A stretch of 28,272 nt of DNA from Methylococcales bacterium (GTDB taxonomy: Bacteria; Pseudomonadota; Gammaproteobacteria; Methylococcales; UBA1147): positions 1 to 28,272 of the forward strand of contig JANXGZ010000259.1 in assembly GCA_024958995.1 (NCBI GenBank), given 5' to 3'. Position numbers and translations under genes: made by a program. Positions within the stretch are counted from its first letter, which is position 1. Every line of letters begins with the position of its first letter. Positions 1-9,200 of the stretch are shown here, one piece after another. A model generated the notes under the pieces. That model worked only from the letters and a program-made list of their open reading frames with translations. It was not told the DNA's origin and did no database searches.

Positions 1-714
1 TTTCTTAGCCAGGTGTTTTACAATTCCGGTCGCGCAATCGCAGATTTGGACGCGTTCATGCAGGCTCTAATAGAACTTGCGAGCCTGGACACAGTGATTG
101 TTCTAGACGGATACCACGCTTTTTGTGCCCTGCCAACCACGATTTCTCCTTTTGCGGACCGGGTGTTCTACCTTGCCGGTGGCTACAAGTACGCCCAGGC
201 CGGCGAAGGTGTCTGTTTTTTGCACAGTCCCCCAGGATCTGAACTTCGACCCGTCAATACCGGGTGGTTTGCCGATTTCGGGGGGCTTAGCTCAGATCAA
301 CACGGCGCGGTAGCCTACGCAAAAGACGGTCTCCGCTTCGCCGGGGCCACCTTTGACCCAGGGGGTGTCTACCGACTGAAGTCAGTGCTAGAACTTTTCC
401 GAAGCCTTGGTCTCGAAAGCAAGAAAATCCACGAACACGTGAAAAACCTTCAGGATTTTTTTATCTCCAGACTGGGCACAACTGACCATCCCGTCATTAA
501 TCAGGGCAATCTCTTGTATGACTCTGGCAGCCCTCACGGACATTTTTTGACATTTGTTCTTGGATCACAGAAAAATGCCGCGGATTTCTGCACACAATTA
601 AAAAAAGTCGGGGTATATACGGATCATCGGGGAAACCACCTGCGCATGGGCTTTGGGATTTACCATGAAGCCGCAGATATCGAAGAATTTTTCAGCCGTT
701 TGCCCAAGACGTAG
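1..714 (+). CDS. Class V aminotransferase-fold PLP enzyme, 5'-truncated by window edge
   Basis: The reading frame is open from the first base, so this is the C-terminal 237 residues of a longer protein; an in-frame GTG at 13 is probably internal. The fragment has the class V (NifS/kynureninase/isopenicillin epimerase-like) signature: an Asp-Gly-Tyr-His-Ala segment (nt 106-120), where the Asp would contact the PLP pyridine nitrogen, followed by Gly-Gly-Tyr-Lys-Tyr with the putative Schiff-base Lys at nt 187-189. An Asn-Thr-Gly-Trp-Phe segment follows near nt 256, as in class V enzymes. The reaction cannot be assigned: kynureninase, a cysteine lyase-like enzyme or an aminotransferase are all possible. 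It lies 78 bp upstream of two redox genes on the same strand, one an indoleamine dioxygenase homologue, which makes a tryptophan- or kynurenine-type substrate attractive but unproven. Confidence 0.8.
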   Translation, partial: FLSQVFYNSGRAIADLDAFMQALIELASLDTVIVLDGYHAFCALPTTISPFADRVFYLAGGYKYAQAGEGVCFLHSPPGSELRPVNTGWFADFGGLSSDQHGAVAYAKDGLRFAGATFDPGGVYRLKSVLELFRSLGLESKKIHEHVKNLQDFFISRLGTTDHPVINQGNLLYDSGSPHGHFLTFVLGSQKNAADFCTQLKKVGVYTDHRGNHLRMGFGIYHEAADIEEFFSRLPKT

Positions 715-732
715 TTTGGGGGGAACTGAAAC

Positions 733-760
733 TTGTTGCTTGCCTAGAGGGTCTTATAGT
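733..760 (+). promoter_or_regulatory. Possible sigma70-type promoter
   Basis: TTGTTG (733-738) and TATAGT (755-760) are separated by 16 bp, just upstream of the HDO-type gene. The -10 matches consensus at five of six positions but the -35 is poor. This is a pattern match only; the gene could equally be read through from the PLP gene. Confidence 0.3.
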
Positions 761-780
761 TAAAGTAAACAAAGCCGAAT

Positions 781-788
781 AGGAGGTG
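781..788 (+). promoter_or_regulatory. Strong Shine-Dalgarno AGGAGGTG
   Basis: A near-perfect anti-16S match lies four bases before the ATG at 793 and fixes that start. It is the strongest ribosome binding site seen in the window and predicts high translation of the di-iron oxidase-like protein. Confidence 0.8.
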
Positions 789-792
789 CATC

Positions 793-1701
793 ATGGCAAC
801 CACGCAGCACGTTTTGGGGCGTTTTGCCCGAAGCCAGCATCTTGAAGGATTGAGCGACACCACACTGAATGCTCTACACGATCAAAGCCCCGAGTATTCA
901 CTAAGGAAGGCCCAGAGTCTGCTCGAATTTCAGCACCACATCCAAACTTCGATGTTACAACACCGAGTCATTACCCATAATGCCTATACGTCCTGGTTCA
1001 GTCAGGGCCGTCAGAACCTTGGCCAAATCAAGGCTTTCATCATCCAGTTCTCGGTCTTTTCGAACCAGTTTCTACTGGCCCAGATGAACAAGATGATTAA
1101 CGCTGACAGCCTGGAAAGCATGCGCTCATCGAAAGAAATCCTGGCTAATGAGATCGGTGTCCGGTTTAAATCGAAAAAGGACAAAACCACTGATGAAATT
1201 TACGGATCCACCGATGGCTCGGTCGAAAACAGCACCTTCCGTTTTGGCTCGGCGCATTTTGAATGGATTTATGCAATCGCTCGAGAACTCGGGCTCAACT
1301 TCGATGAAATCGGCAAAGCAAGGCAAGGCACGGAATCAACGCGGTTTTTCTGTGACGAGCTGTTCCGGCTGTATGGAGGCGACAATTACCAGCTTTCCCA
1401 ATCCGCCAGTTTCGCGATCGAAAACTGGGCCGCTGCAGGATTCTGGAAAGAGCTGATCACTGGATTTGACCTTTTCAACCGAAATAACAGTATGCACTTG
1501 CCTCTTGGTTTTTTCATCTGGCATGACCGCATCGAATCTCAGCATGCTGAACATACTCAGGAAGAACTGGAAGAACTGTATTTCACCCACGAAATTGACG
1601 AAGAGGGCTTTATTCTCAATGGCAATACCATGCTCGATGCGGTTGACGTATTCTGGAATGGTCTCGATGAGCAGCGCCGCGAACTTTCAGTCAACCATTA
1701 A
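793..1701 (+). CDS. Haem-oxygenase-like di-iron oxidase (HDO-type) family protein
   Basis: A 302-residue, mostly helical protein without signal peptide or membrane segments, so cytosolic. I place it in the haem-oxygenase-like fold group (TENA/PqqC/CADD/SznF-like) from its ligand pattern. Seen directly: E120 in an Asn-Glu-Ile-Gly turn, H155 in Ser-Ala-His-Phe-Glu-Trp, E210 in Ala-Ile-Glu-Asn, and H244-x3-E248-x2-H251 near the C-terminus. The last motif resembles the H-x3-D-x2-H of SznF and CADD with Glu in place of Asp. Known family members perform O2-dependent N-oxygenation, desaturation or C-C cleavage with two irons; the substrate here is unknown. The gene overlaps the following IDO-like gene by 35 bp, so the two are very probably co-translated. 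The alternative is a non-catalytic TENA-like protein, but the retained His/Glu set argues against that. Confidence 0.65.
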   Translation: MATTQHVLGRFARSQHLEGLSDTTLNALHDQSPEYSLRKAQSLLEFQHHIQTSMLQHRVITHNAYTSWFSQGRQNLGQIKAFIIQFSVFSNQFLLAQMNKMINADSLESMRSSKEILANEIGVRFKSKKDKTTDEIYGSTDGSVENSTFRFGSAHFEWIYAIARELGLNFDEIGKARQGTESTRFFCDELFRLYGGDNYQLSQSASFAIENWAAAGFWKELITGFDLFNRNNSMHLPLGFFIWHDRIESQHAEHTQEELEELYFTHEIDEEGFILNGNTMLDAVDVFWNGLDEQRRELSVNH

Positions 1702-2818
1702 TCCGGCAAACTACGGGCACCACCGTGAGATACTGAAGCCGGGCTACTTGCGAAGAGGCTTTCTCCCGGTTGCCGACCCACTTTGCCGCTTTCCACGTGG
1801 TTCCCCCTACGCCGTACTGGATGAAGTCGGCCTGGGGCTCCCTCAAGCCCTTCTTGAAAGCAGTTTTCGCCGGCAAATGCGCAACCTCGATATTCCCTTT
1901 TGGGTGGATAGCGGAAGTTCGAACGATCCTGCTGCCCTGCGGCTGTATTACCTCCGTATCGGCTTTATTGCCTCGGCCTACATTCACCAGATCGGTCAAC
2001 AATCCTGCCATAGTTTGCCGGTTAACCTCGCAAAACCCCTGATCCATGTCTGCGAACGGTTGGATCGCCCCCCGATTCTCAGTTATGACGGCTATGCACT
2101 GTACAACTGGAAACGCCTCGATCCGCTACAGCCAGTCCAGCTCGGCAACATCGAAACGCTGCAGAATTTTGTGGAACTATACGATGAGCACTGGTTTATC
2201 CTGGTTCATGTCGAAATCGAAGCGATCGCTGCAGAAATTCTGGCGGCAATAACGAAGATCCATTACAAATCCAGAGCCACCCGGAATCGAGACCTCTGTC
2301 CGGAAATGTGGGGCATCGCCGACGCGATCAACAAACAGACTAATGTCCTGAAACGGATCCCCGAAAAGATGGACCCTAAACTATATTTTATAAAGTTTCG
2401 CCCTTATATCGGCTTTTTCAACAAAGTCCATTTCCAGGGAATCGATGCACAGCCGGTCGACTTGCGCGGCGAGACCGGTGCCCAAAGCAGCATTTTTCCA
2501 GTTTTGGAAGCCCTGATGAAAATCCCCCACGAACCGTCGATTTTGATGCGGCATCTTGACGATCTGCGTAACTACATGCCCTCGCAACATCGGCAATACA
2601 TTGCGGAAGTCAGGCAACTGCCATCGCTCAGAAAGAAAGAATACCGAAATCCTTTCAACGCCATCCTAGATGCCATGATCGGGTTTCGGAAAGTTCATTA
2701 CAGCTGGGCCACCGAGTACATCCACAACCGGAGCCGGGATGGCCTGGGAACCGGAGGTACCCCGTATAGGCAATGGCTCGCACAATTGATTGACGAAACC
2801 TGCCGCCACCGTTTCTAA
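1667..2818 (+). CDS. Indoleamine 2,3-dioxygenase-like haem protein
   Basis: 383 residues, close to the usual IDO length. Family-diagnostic blocks run in order. First comes an Arg-containing distal segment at 240-250; R245 aligns with human IDO1 Arg231. Next is Gly-Glu-Thr-Gly-Ala-Gln-Ser-Ser-Ile-Phe at 268-277, the equivalent of Gly-Gly-Ser-Ala-Gly-Gln-Ser-Ser. Then come Arg-Asn-Tyr-Met-Pro-Ser-Gln-His-Arg (301-309), Phe-Arg-Lys-Val-His-Tyr (340-345) with proximal haem ligand H344, and the C-terminal Gly-Thr-Gly-Gly-Thr at 361-365. IDOs open the indole ring of tryptophan with O2; some bacterial relatives act on other indoles or do different chemistry. The frame stays open upstream inside the HDO gene. 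I chose ATG 1667 because it gives a family-like length with a short overlap; ATG 1658 is also possible. The pocket Ser-Ala pair reads Thr-Gly, so the substrate may not be plain tryptophan. Confidence 0.8.
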   Translation: MSSAANFQSTINPANYGHHREILKPGYLRRGFLPVADPLCRFPRGSPYAVLDEVGLGLPQALLESSFRRQMRNLDIPFWVDSGSSNDPAALRLYYLRIGFIASAYIHQIGQQSCHSLPVNLAKPLIHVCERLDRPPILSYDGYALYNWKRLDPLQPVQLGNIETLQNFVELYDEHWFILVHVEIEAIAAEILAAITKIHYKSRATRNRDLCPEMWGIADAINKQTNVLKRIPEKMDPKLYFIKFRPYIGFFNKVHFQGIDAQPVDLRGETGAQSSIFPVLEALMKIPHEPSILMRHLDDLRNYMPSQHRQYIAEVRQLPSLRKKEYRNPFNAILDAMIGFRKVHYSWATEYIHNRSRDGLGTGGTPYRQWLAQLIDETCRHRF

Positions 2819-3161
2819 ACCCCGCCCGATCAGGAGCTGAAAATATGGCCGGGTAGCTTCAGGTCCACGTGTTGATACCAGAGGTGCTTGGTTCTATGAA
2901 CAACGCAGAACCCCTGTGGGCGAGCTGATCACAATATTTCTGTGCCTAATCCAGAATATCGTTCAAAATAAGCTCGGCGCCGATCTCCTTGTCATCAGCG
3001 TTATTCGGCTCCCCCCGCAGGCTACAATCAGCACGTCACCCGTGGATCGAAAAGCCTGTAACAACCGGCCGTCTTTATGATTGGGACTCTGCTGACCGAT
3101 ATTTTGACTGTCTTGGTGCTTTTGTGCTTTGAAGCGCGGTCAGACAACATTGAGCTTAGGT
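2819..3161. other. Intergenic stretch between convergent IDO-like and acyl-CoA dehydrogenase genes
   Basis: 343 bp without a clear intact gene. The two flanking genes end here from opposite sides. I see no strong hairpin followed by a T-tract on either strand. The only coding-like signal is the possible frameshifted remnant listed separately. Confidence 0.6.
2946..3139 (-). pseudogene. Possible frameshifted short coding remnant
   Basis: On the minus strand a frame open from 3139 reads protein-like to a run of six Cs at 3011-3016 (Gs on the coding strand). It includes Ser-Thr-Gly-Asp-Val-Leu-Ile-Val-Ala-Cys-Gly. One frame change at that run then gives an acidic, helix-like C-terminus ending Asn-Asp-Ile-Leu-Asp before a TAG at 2946-2948. 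No start codon with a ribosome binding site is visible and I do not recognise the family. It may be chance, a decayed gene, or a sequencing error in a homopolymer. Confidence 0.2.
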
Positions 3162-5099
3162 TTAGACCTTTTCTTCGGGCAAATCCCAGGGAAGCGTGTC
3201 GCCTTCGAGGATATCGGCATAATGCCCGTTCATAATCTTACTGCCCAGCGAATCGATTTGTTTTTCGCGGGCAATCCCGCGTTGTCTGATCTTTCTGACT
3301 AGATGTGCCACCTCAATCTCGGCGCGAACGCAAAATTCACTGGCCAATTCAATCTCCGCTTTTTTGTCTGAGTCGGCAGCACGAATACAGGTGATTGCCA
3401 TGACCGAAAGCAGCAAGGCAATTTCCGCACAATCGCCGATTAACAACTGGCGTTGCTCCAGACTCTGCGTAGGTGTTGGCAACTGTCCAGGCTTTCCTGT
3501 CAGCCGGTTTCCAATACGGAGGAAACAGTAACGTAGCGTTTCTGCCATCATCCGATTCATGAGTAGGCGGAAAAGTCGCTGCTTGCCGCGATGAATAAAA
3601 GACATATGCGTTTTTAAAGAGGCCGGTAAACTCAGGCTACAACCCGGAGAGGGTAAGAAATACCAACGACCGTATTGCAGCCCCAACCGGAAAAGAACGC
3701 TTGCTGTTCTGTGCTGGCTCAGCAGAGTCAAATCCCTGAGAGAACTGTCAAGCAAACAGCGCATGAGATAGAGACGGAGAATATTGCTTCCGCCTTCACC
3801 AATTTTTAGCATACGGGCACTTCGGAACAAACGTTCGATCGGCACGGCGGTTTCACCTCTACTGGCCTGCGAGGCATGGGTTTCATAGCCACGGCCGCCC
3901 CTGAGCTGAAGGGTTTCATCAGCGACTTTCATCAAAGAATGGGAACAAAACAATTTGAGCATCGCCGCTTCCAGACGAATGTCAGTGTCCCCCCGATCGG
4001 AACATCCAGAAACGAATCGCAAAAAGGATTCGGCTGCGTAGGTGCGGCAATGCATGTCCACCAGTTGCTCGGTATTTAATGAGTGTTCCCCAACGGGCTT
4101 ACCTCCCTGCACTCTTCGAACGCCCCACCAACGCGCCGTGTGGGTCAATTGTTTCAACATGCCTAGAGAAATCGCGGAAATATTGATCCGTCCAGAGCCT
4201 AGGTTCATGAACGAAATCTTAAGGCCTTCGCCGATTTCCCCGACCTGCTGACTGGCCGATACCCGTACCTTGTCGAGCCGAATCGCCGCATTGGGGAGGC
4301 CGTGCCAGCCGCAAAATGCAAGGGGCCGAATTTCGATGCCTGGTGTGTCGCGTTCTACCAAAAAAGCGGTGATGCGCCAACGAGGCTCCAGGGTCGAGAT
4401 TTCCTCACCGGGAAAAACCACCACCGCCAGCATCATGAAAACATCAGCTACGGTGCCCAGGGTGGTATAGAGCTTACCGCCGCGATCCCAGCTACCGCTG
4501 AGTTCAAAATAACTGCCGTCCGAGTTCGATCGTGCCACCGTTTGCAAGCGGCTTGGATCGGACCCGGTTTCGGGCGTGGTTAGGCAAAAGGCACCGATAT
4601 CCGTTTCTGCCAGACGATGTAAATATTTTCGTCTCAACTTTTCACCTTCGATCGAATCGGGATGCAGTTTTTTCTCAGACAAAAGGCCCTGCGCTACACC
4701 AAGCTGCTGCACCGAGACCACTAGAGCCAAAACTTCACTGCGACTGGATATAATCTCCAGAAGGCGGCTGTAGGCGCACTGGCCTAGCCCCAATCCACCG
4801 TAGGATTTTGGAATGCGTGCTGACAGGCAACCGAGGGTACGCAATGCTTGCAGGTACGCTGGCGGAATTTGTTCCCGGTTTTCGATGGTTTCGGCGTCGA
4901 CTTCATCACGCAGCCATTGGCGCACGCGACCAATGAGTGCTTCATCGCTCTGGCGGTAGGTTTCCCACTGATTCAGACATTCCCGGATGCGGGAGTAATC
5001 GGGCCCGCTGGTCAGAAGACCTGCCAAGGGCGTCGCTTTCTGCCGATCATGCGCTGACTCAAAGGTGGCTTTGAATCGCTGATAGTCTTCTTCTTTCAA
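3162..5099 (-). CDS. Long acyl-CoA dehydrogenase (VLCAD/ACAD9-like architecture)
   Basis: 645 residues, longer than the usual ~380-residue acyl-CoA dehydrogenases and close to VLCAD/ACAD9. An N-terminal helical domain (about 80-165) precedes the FAD-binding beta domain with Thr-Thr-Pro-Glu-Thr-Gly-Ser-Asp at 174-181. The C-terminal helical domain holds Leu-Arg-Gly-Gly-Arg-Gly-Tyr at 399-405 and the candidate catalytic base E435 in Lys-Ile-Gly-Glu-Gly. About 195 extra residues follow, as in VLCAD-type enzymes. It should desaturate an acyl-CoA at C2-C3 using FAD; the chain type is not readable from sequence. The start is TTG at 5099, supported by GGGAG seven bases upstream; the nearby ATG is out of frame. 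It is separated by about 400 bp from the icmF-SDR operon on the same strand, so probably has its own promoter. It does not look like a standard isovaleryl-CoA dehydrogenase. Confidence 0.85.
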   Translation of the reverse strand: MKEEDYQRFKATFESAHDRQKATPLAGLLTSGPDYSRIRECLNQWETYRQSDEALIGRVRQWLRDEVDAETIENREQIPPAYLQALRTLGCLSARIPKSYGGLGLGQCAYSRLLEIISSRSEVLALVVSVQQLGVAQGLLSEKKLHPDSIEGEKLRRKYLHRLAETDIGAFCLTTPETGSDPSRLQTVARSNSDGSYFELSGSWDRGGKLYTTLGTVADVFMMLAVVVFPGEEISTLEPRWRITAFLVERDTPGIEIRPLAFCGWHGLPNAAIRLDKVRVSASQQVGEIGEGLKISFMNLGSGRINISAISLGMLKQLTHTARWWGVRRVQGGKPVGEHSLNTEQLVDMHCRTYAAESFLRFVSGCSDRGDTDIRLEAAMLKLFCSHSLMKVADETLQLRGGRGYETHASQASRGETAVPIERLFRSARMLKIGEGGSNILRLYLMRCLLDSSLRDLTLLSQHRTASVLFRLGLQYGRWYFLPSPGCSLSLPASLKTHMSFIHRGKQRLFRLLMNRMMAETLRYCFLRIGNRLTGKPGQLPTPTQSLEQRQLLIGDCAEIALLLSVMAITCIRAADSDKKAEIELASEFCVRAEIEVAHLVRKIRQRGIAREKQIDSLGSKIMNGHYADILEGDTLPWDLPEEKV

Positions 5100-5503
5100 C
5101 GAGCTCTCCCGCGAAAGCGCATATGATTTTTGACCGACAAAAAAAAAGCCGGTTCAATGCCATCGTTGGATAGTGCCCGAGAATCGGAGCGAAACCATTA
5201 CAATCGGCATGTTTGGACAGGCAAAAAATCAATGCTTTGTGAACCCGGCAACCAAAGAAGCAGGGACGACCGGATGCGGACCTGCGCAGTCGGCCTGTCT
5301 GAATACCTTACTGATGCATGTGCAGGCTCTGTGGCTATGACCGGGGAAAGATCTCAAGCTGCAGCATAGTTGAACGATTGCTTGCAATAAAACCGTTGTT
5401 GAGCAGCCCTGCGCCGCATTTACAGCCTCTACGCACGTGCAATGGGTTATGGTCCCACGGGTTACATCGGTCAGAGATAATCGCAGTCCAAATCAGATCT
5501 CTC
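5100..5503. other. 404-bp non-coding gap upstream of the acyl-CoA dehydrogenase
   Basis: This gap separates the end of the SDR gene from the start of the acyl-CoA dehydrogenase, both on the minus strand. It should contain the dehydrogenase promoter, but I find no convincing -35/-10 pair. A nine-base A run at 5141-5149 reads as a T run on the minus strand, without a compact preceding hairpin. A small palindrome ATTGC-TT-GCAAT lies at 5377-5388. Short ORFs here lack family resemblance. Confidence 0.5.
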
Positions 5504-6253
5504 TCACATGCGCAAGCCAGCGTCCAGCCGAATCACTTCGCCATTGAGCATGGGATTTTCAATGGTATGTGCAATGAGAGCGGCAAATTCTGAAGGTTTG
5601 CCAAGACGAGATGGAAAAAGGCTCTGCTGTTCAAGCGCCTTGCGTTGATGCTCTTTGACCGACGAGAACATCGGCGTATCAAAGACACCCGGACTCACTG
5701 TCATCACACGGATCCCGTATTCGGACAGTTCCCGTGCCAAGGGCAAGGTCATACCGACAATAGCGGCCTTCGATGCGGCATAGGCACTCTGGCCAATTTG
5801 ACCATCGGAGGCGGCGATAGATGCGGTATTAATAATAATCCCGCGCTCACCATCGCTATTCGGCGGATTGTCCATCATTGCTACGCTCGTTTGACGCACC
5901 ATGTCGAAGGTACCAACAAGATTCACATCTAGACAGCGTTTAAAATTCTCCAGATCGAAGACTGCTCCATCCTTAGAGATCAGCTTTTCCGCATAGAGTA
6001 TGCCGGCGCAGTTGATTAGTCCGTGTATTAGCCGAAATTTCTGCGTAGCTTCTCGAAGGGCAGCGGCGATGTCATCACTACGCGTGATGTCTGCGCGGAT
6101 GCACAGGATTCGGTCGTCATCGAATTCACTTCGATCCTGCCTGAGGTCCAGCGCTACAACACGAGCATGCTGGCCAACAAGGTACCGACTGACGGCGAGA
6201 CCCAAGCCAGAAGAGGCTCCGGTGACGATGAATGTTGCATTGGGAATCTGCAT
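5504..6253 (-). CDS. SDR-family 3-hydroxyacyl-CoA dehydrogenase (HSD10-like)
   Basis: 249 residues from ATG 6253, a classical short-chain dehydrogenase. The NAD-binding Thr-Gly-Ala-Ser-Ser-Gly-Leu-Gly lies at 11-18, with D36 at the end of beta-2 favouring NAD over NADP. Asn-Cys-Ala-Gly is at 81-84. The catalytic set is S145, Y158 and K162. The overall pattern resembles type II 3-hydroxyacyl-CoA dehydrogenase (HSD17B10), which oxidises 2-methyl-3-hydroxybutyryl-CoA in isoleucine breakdown and other short 3-hydroxyacyl-CoAs. The gene starts 10 bp after the icmF stop. A longer start at 6298 would overlap icmF but adds residues without homology and has no better ribosome site. Context among branched-chain acyl-CoA genes supports the isoleucine role; the exact substrate is inferred. 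Confidence 0.85.
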   Translation of the reverse strand: MQIPNATFIVTGASSGLGLAVSRYLVGQHARVVALDLRQDRSEFDDDRILCIRADITRSDDIAAALREATQKFRLIHGLINCAGILYAEKLISKDGAVFDLENFKRCLDVNLVGTFDMVRQTSVAMMDNPPNSDGERGIIINTASIAASDGQIGQSAYAASKAAIVGMTLPLARELSEYGIRVMTVSPGVFDTPMFSSVKEHQRKALEQQSLFPSRLGKPSEFAALIAHTIENPMLNGEVIRLDAGLRM

Positions 6254-6263
6254 CGCAACCGAC

Positions 6264-9200
6264 TCACAGGGCTCGCCGATATTGGCCGCCGACCTCATAA
6301 AACGCTTGGGTGATCTGCCCCAAAGAACAGCTCCGCACAGTTTGCATTAATTCTGGGAAAATAGCCTCGTGCTTGATTACGGTTTGTTTGAGTTTTTCCA
6401 AGGCTGCCGCCGATTTGTTGCGGTTTCTTTCATGAAACCGTCTCAGACGCTGTATCTGGTTGCGTTTATCCGATGTGCTGGAACGTACCGGCTTGATTGC
6501 TGCCAATTTGTTCGCAGAGAGCGACCTTAACGTGTTAAGGCCAATGATGGGGATGCTGCCATTGTTTTTGCCAGATTCATACCGCAGGCTTTCCTCTTGG
6601 ATTTTACTGCGTTGGTAGCCGCTATCCATGCCACCCAGCACGCCTCCTCGTTGAGACAATCGGTCAAACTCATCCAGCACTGCCTGTTCTACTTGATCGG
6701 TCAGATACTCAATGATGAAAGAGCCCTGATTGGAATTCTCGTTCTGTGCCAACCCCCATTCCTTGTTGATGATCGCTTGTATGGCCAGAGCACTTCTCAG
6801 GGTCTCTTCCGTGGGTGTAGTGATGGCTTCGTCGCGGGCGTTGGTGTGCAGACTATTGCACTGATCATAAACAGCGTTAAGCGCCTGCAGCGTCGTACGG
6901 ATTTCATTGAAATCCACGGTTTGAGCATGCAGCGATCGGCCAGAAGTTTGAATGTGATATTTTAACTTTTGGCTGCGCTCTCCGACACCATAATAATCTC
7001 TCATGGCAACGGCCCATATTCGGCGTGCTACCCTCCCGATAACGGCATATTCAGGATCCATGCCGTTGGAGAAAAAGAAAGACAGGCGGTGGGCGAAATC
7101 ATCGACTTTCATGCCCCGTGCACGGAAAATTTCCACGTACGAAAAACCGTTGGCCAAAGTAAACGCCAGTTGGGTGATAGGATTGGCGCCAGCTTCGGCG
7201 ATGTGGTAGCCGGACACCGACATTGAATAAAAGTGGCGGATCTTCTGTTCGATAAAATATCGCTGTACATCCGCAAGCAACCTGAGGCTGAAGTCGATGG
7301 AAAAGATACAGGTATTCTGGCCCTGATCCTCCTTGAGGATATCAGCCTGAACTGTGCCACGGACGGTCTGCAATGTGTACCGGCGAATTTTCTCTGCTTC
7401 CCCGGCATCCGGTGGACGCTTGTGTTCGTCTGTGAATTTGGCTAGTTGCTGATCAATGGCGGTGTCAAAAAACATCGCCAGCAGAATCGGGGCCGGACCA
7501 TTAATGGTCATGGATACCGAAGTTTTTGGATGGCATAGGTCAAATCCCTGAAAGAGGGATTTCATATCGTTCAGGGTTGCCACCGAAACACCGGAGTTTC
7601 CGATTTTACCGAGAATATCCGGCTGTTCGTCAGGGTCGCAGCCGTACAACGTAACTGAATCAAAGGCCGTGGACAGACGCTGCGCGTCACTGTCCTGGCA
7701 AAGGTACTTGAATCGTTGATTGGTGCTTTCCGGCCCCCCTTCACCGGCAAACATGCGGGTCGCGGCTTCATCGCTTCGTTTTGACCGGAAAACGCCTGCG
7801 GTAAAGGGGAATTTGCCCGGCAGATTCTCCAGCATCAACCATCGAAGGAGATCCCCATGACCCCGAAACGTAGGTCGTGCAACCTTAGGGAACGCCAAGC
7901 CGGACAACGTGACAAGCATATCGGCATCACTTCCCAACGAAGGGTTCACGTGATGATCCAGGTAATCCTTCAATGCTTCCCGCAACGCCGGGTCGAGGCA
8001 TTTTTCCTTTGTTTTTATGGGTTCATCCAGCATCACCGCGGAACTGTCATCAAGTTGATTTCTAACCATGGACAGCCCCTGGATCTGATGAGCCAGTTCG
8101 GCCTGCTGATCGGCCTTACTTCGATAGGCGCGGACGACACGCGCGATATCGGCAAGATAGTACTGCCGATCAGACGGGATCAGAACATCGTTGGGAGGCC
8201 CGACAGGTCCGATCGGCACGGTCAGGGACCGGTCCGGCGATGGCAAACCACATCCGTTTAGCAGTTGTCTAAGGTGCACATACAGGCGACTGGTGCCCTC
8301 GTCATTACTGCGTGCTGCAATGGTGCCGTACACGGGCATGGTGCTGCAGGCCTTGTCGAAGTCACCTCTGTTTCGCTGCAATTGTTTCTGAACCAGGAGC
8401 AAGGCATCGACACTGTTTTTGTCATCAAATTTGTTGAGCGCAACCAGGTCACAATAATCCAGCATATTGATTTTTTCTAACTGGCTTGGAGCACCGAACT
8501 CGCGTGTCATGACGTATAGGTTGATGTCCGCCATGGAAACGATTCCGGTACTCCCCTGGCCGATGCCCGGGGTTTCGATCAAGATCAGATCAAAATTTTC
8601 TTGTTGCAAGGTTCGAACAAAAGCCGGCAATGCCGCAGGCATTTCATTCCCTGCTTTCCGCGTGGCCATGGAGCGCATATAGATATTCGACGAATTCAGT
8701 GCATTCATCCGTAGACGGTCACCTAGCAAGGCTCCGCCCGTCTTGACTCTGGATGGATCGATTGCGATCAAGGCAATTTTCAGCCGATCCTTGTACTCCT
8801 GGCGAAAACGCCACAGCAATTCATCAATGAGCGATGACTTGCCGGATCCACCGGAGCCGGTGATCCCAAGGACAATCGCCTGTTTGCCAATGGCTTTGGA
8901 TATTTCAGGTGCAGAAGGAGGATCTGGCTCGATGGTGGTTAGTTTTTCTGACAGTCTGCGCCAGCCAGGCGGAGCCGGCCCGGCTAGTTTTGAACGCTGC
9001 CGACAAATCCGCAGCATATCGTCGATCATGCCCTGCAAACCCATTTTCTGACCATCTTCAGGCGAATAAATCGCGGCCACGCCAAGAGCCCGTAGCTTTT
9101 TGACTTCATCCGGGAGAATCACTCCTCCACCACCCCCGAATACGGAAATTCCGGCTAACCCACTGGATTCAAGCCGTTCCACAAGGTATTCGAAAAACTC

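Noticed and set aside
1466..1666. Upstream extension of the IDO-like reading frame inside the HDO gene
   Set aside because: The extra 67 residues are cysteine/serine-rich and unlike IDO; they are the out-of-frame shadow of the HDO C-terminus, so the start was placed at 1667.
5130..5369. 79-codon plus-strand ORF in the gap before the acyl-CoA dehydrogenase
   Set aside because: No ribosome site, low-complexity composition and no family resemblance; treated as non-coding.
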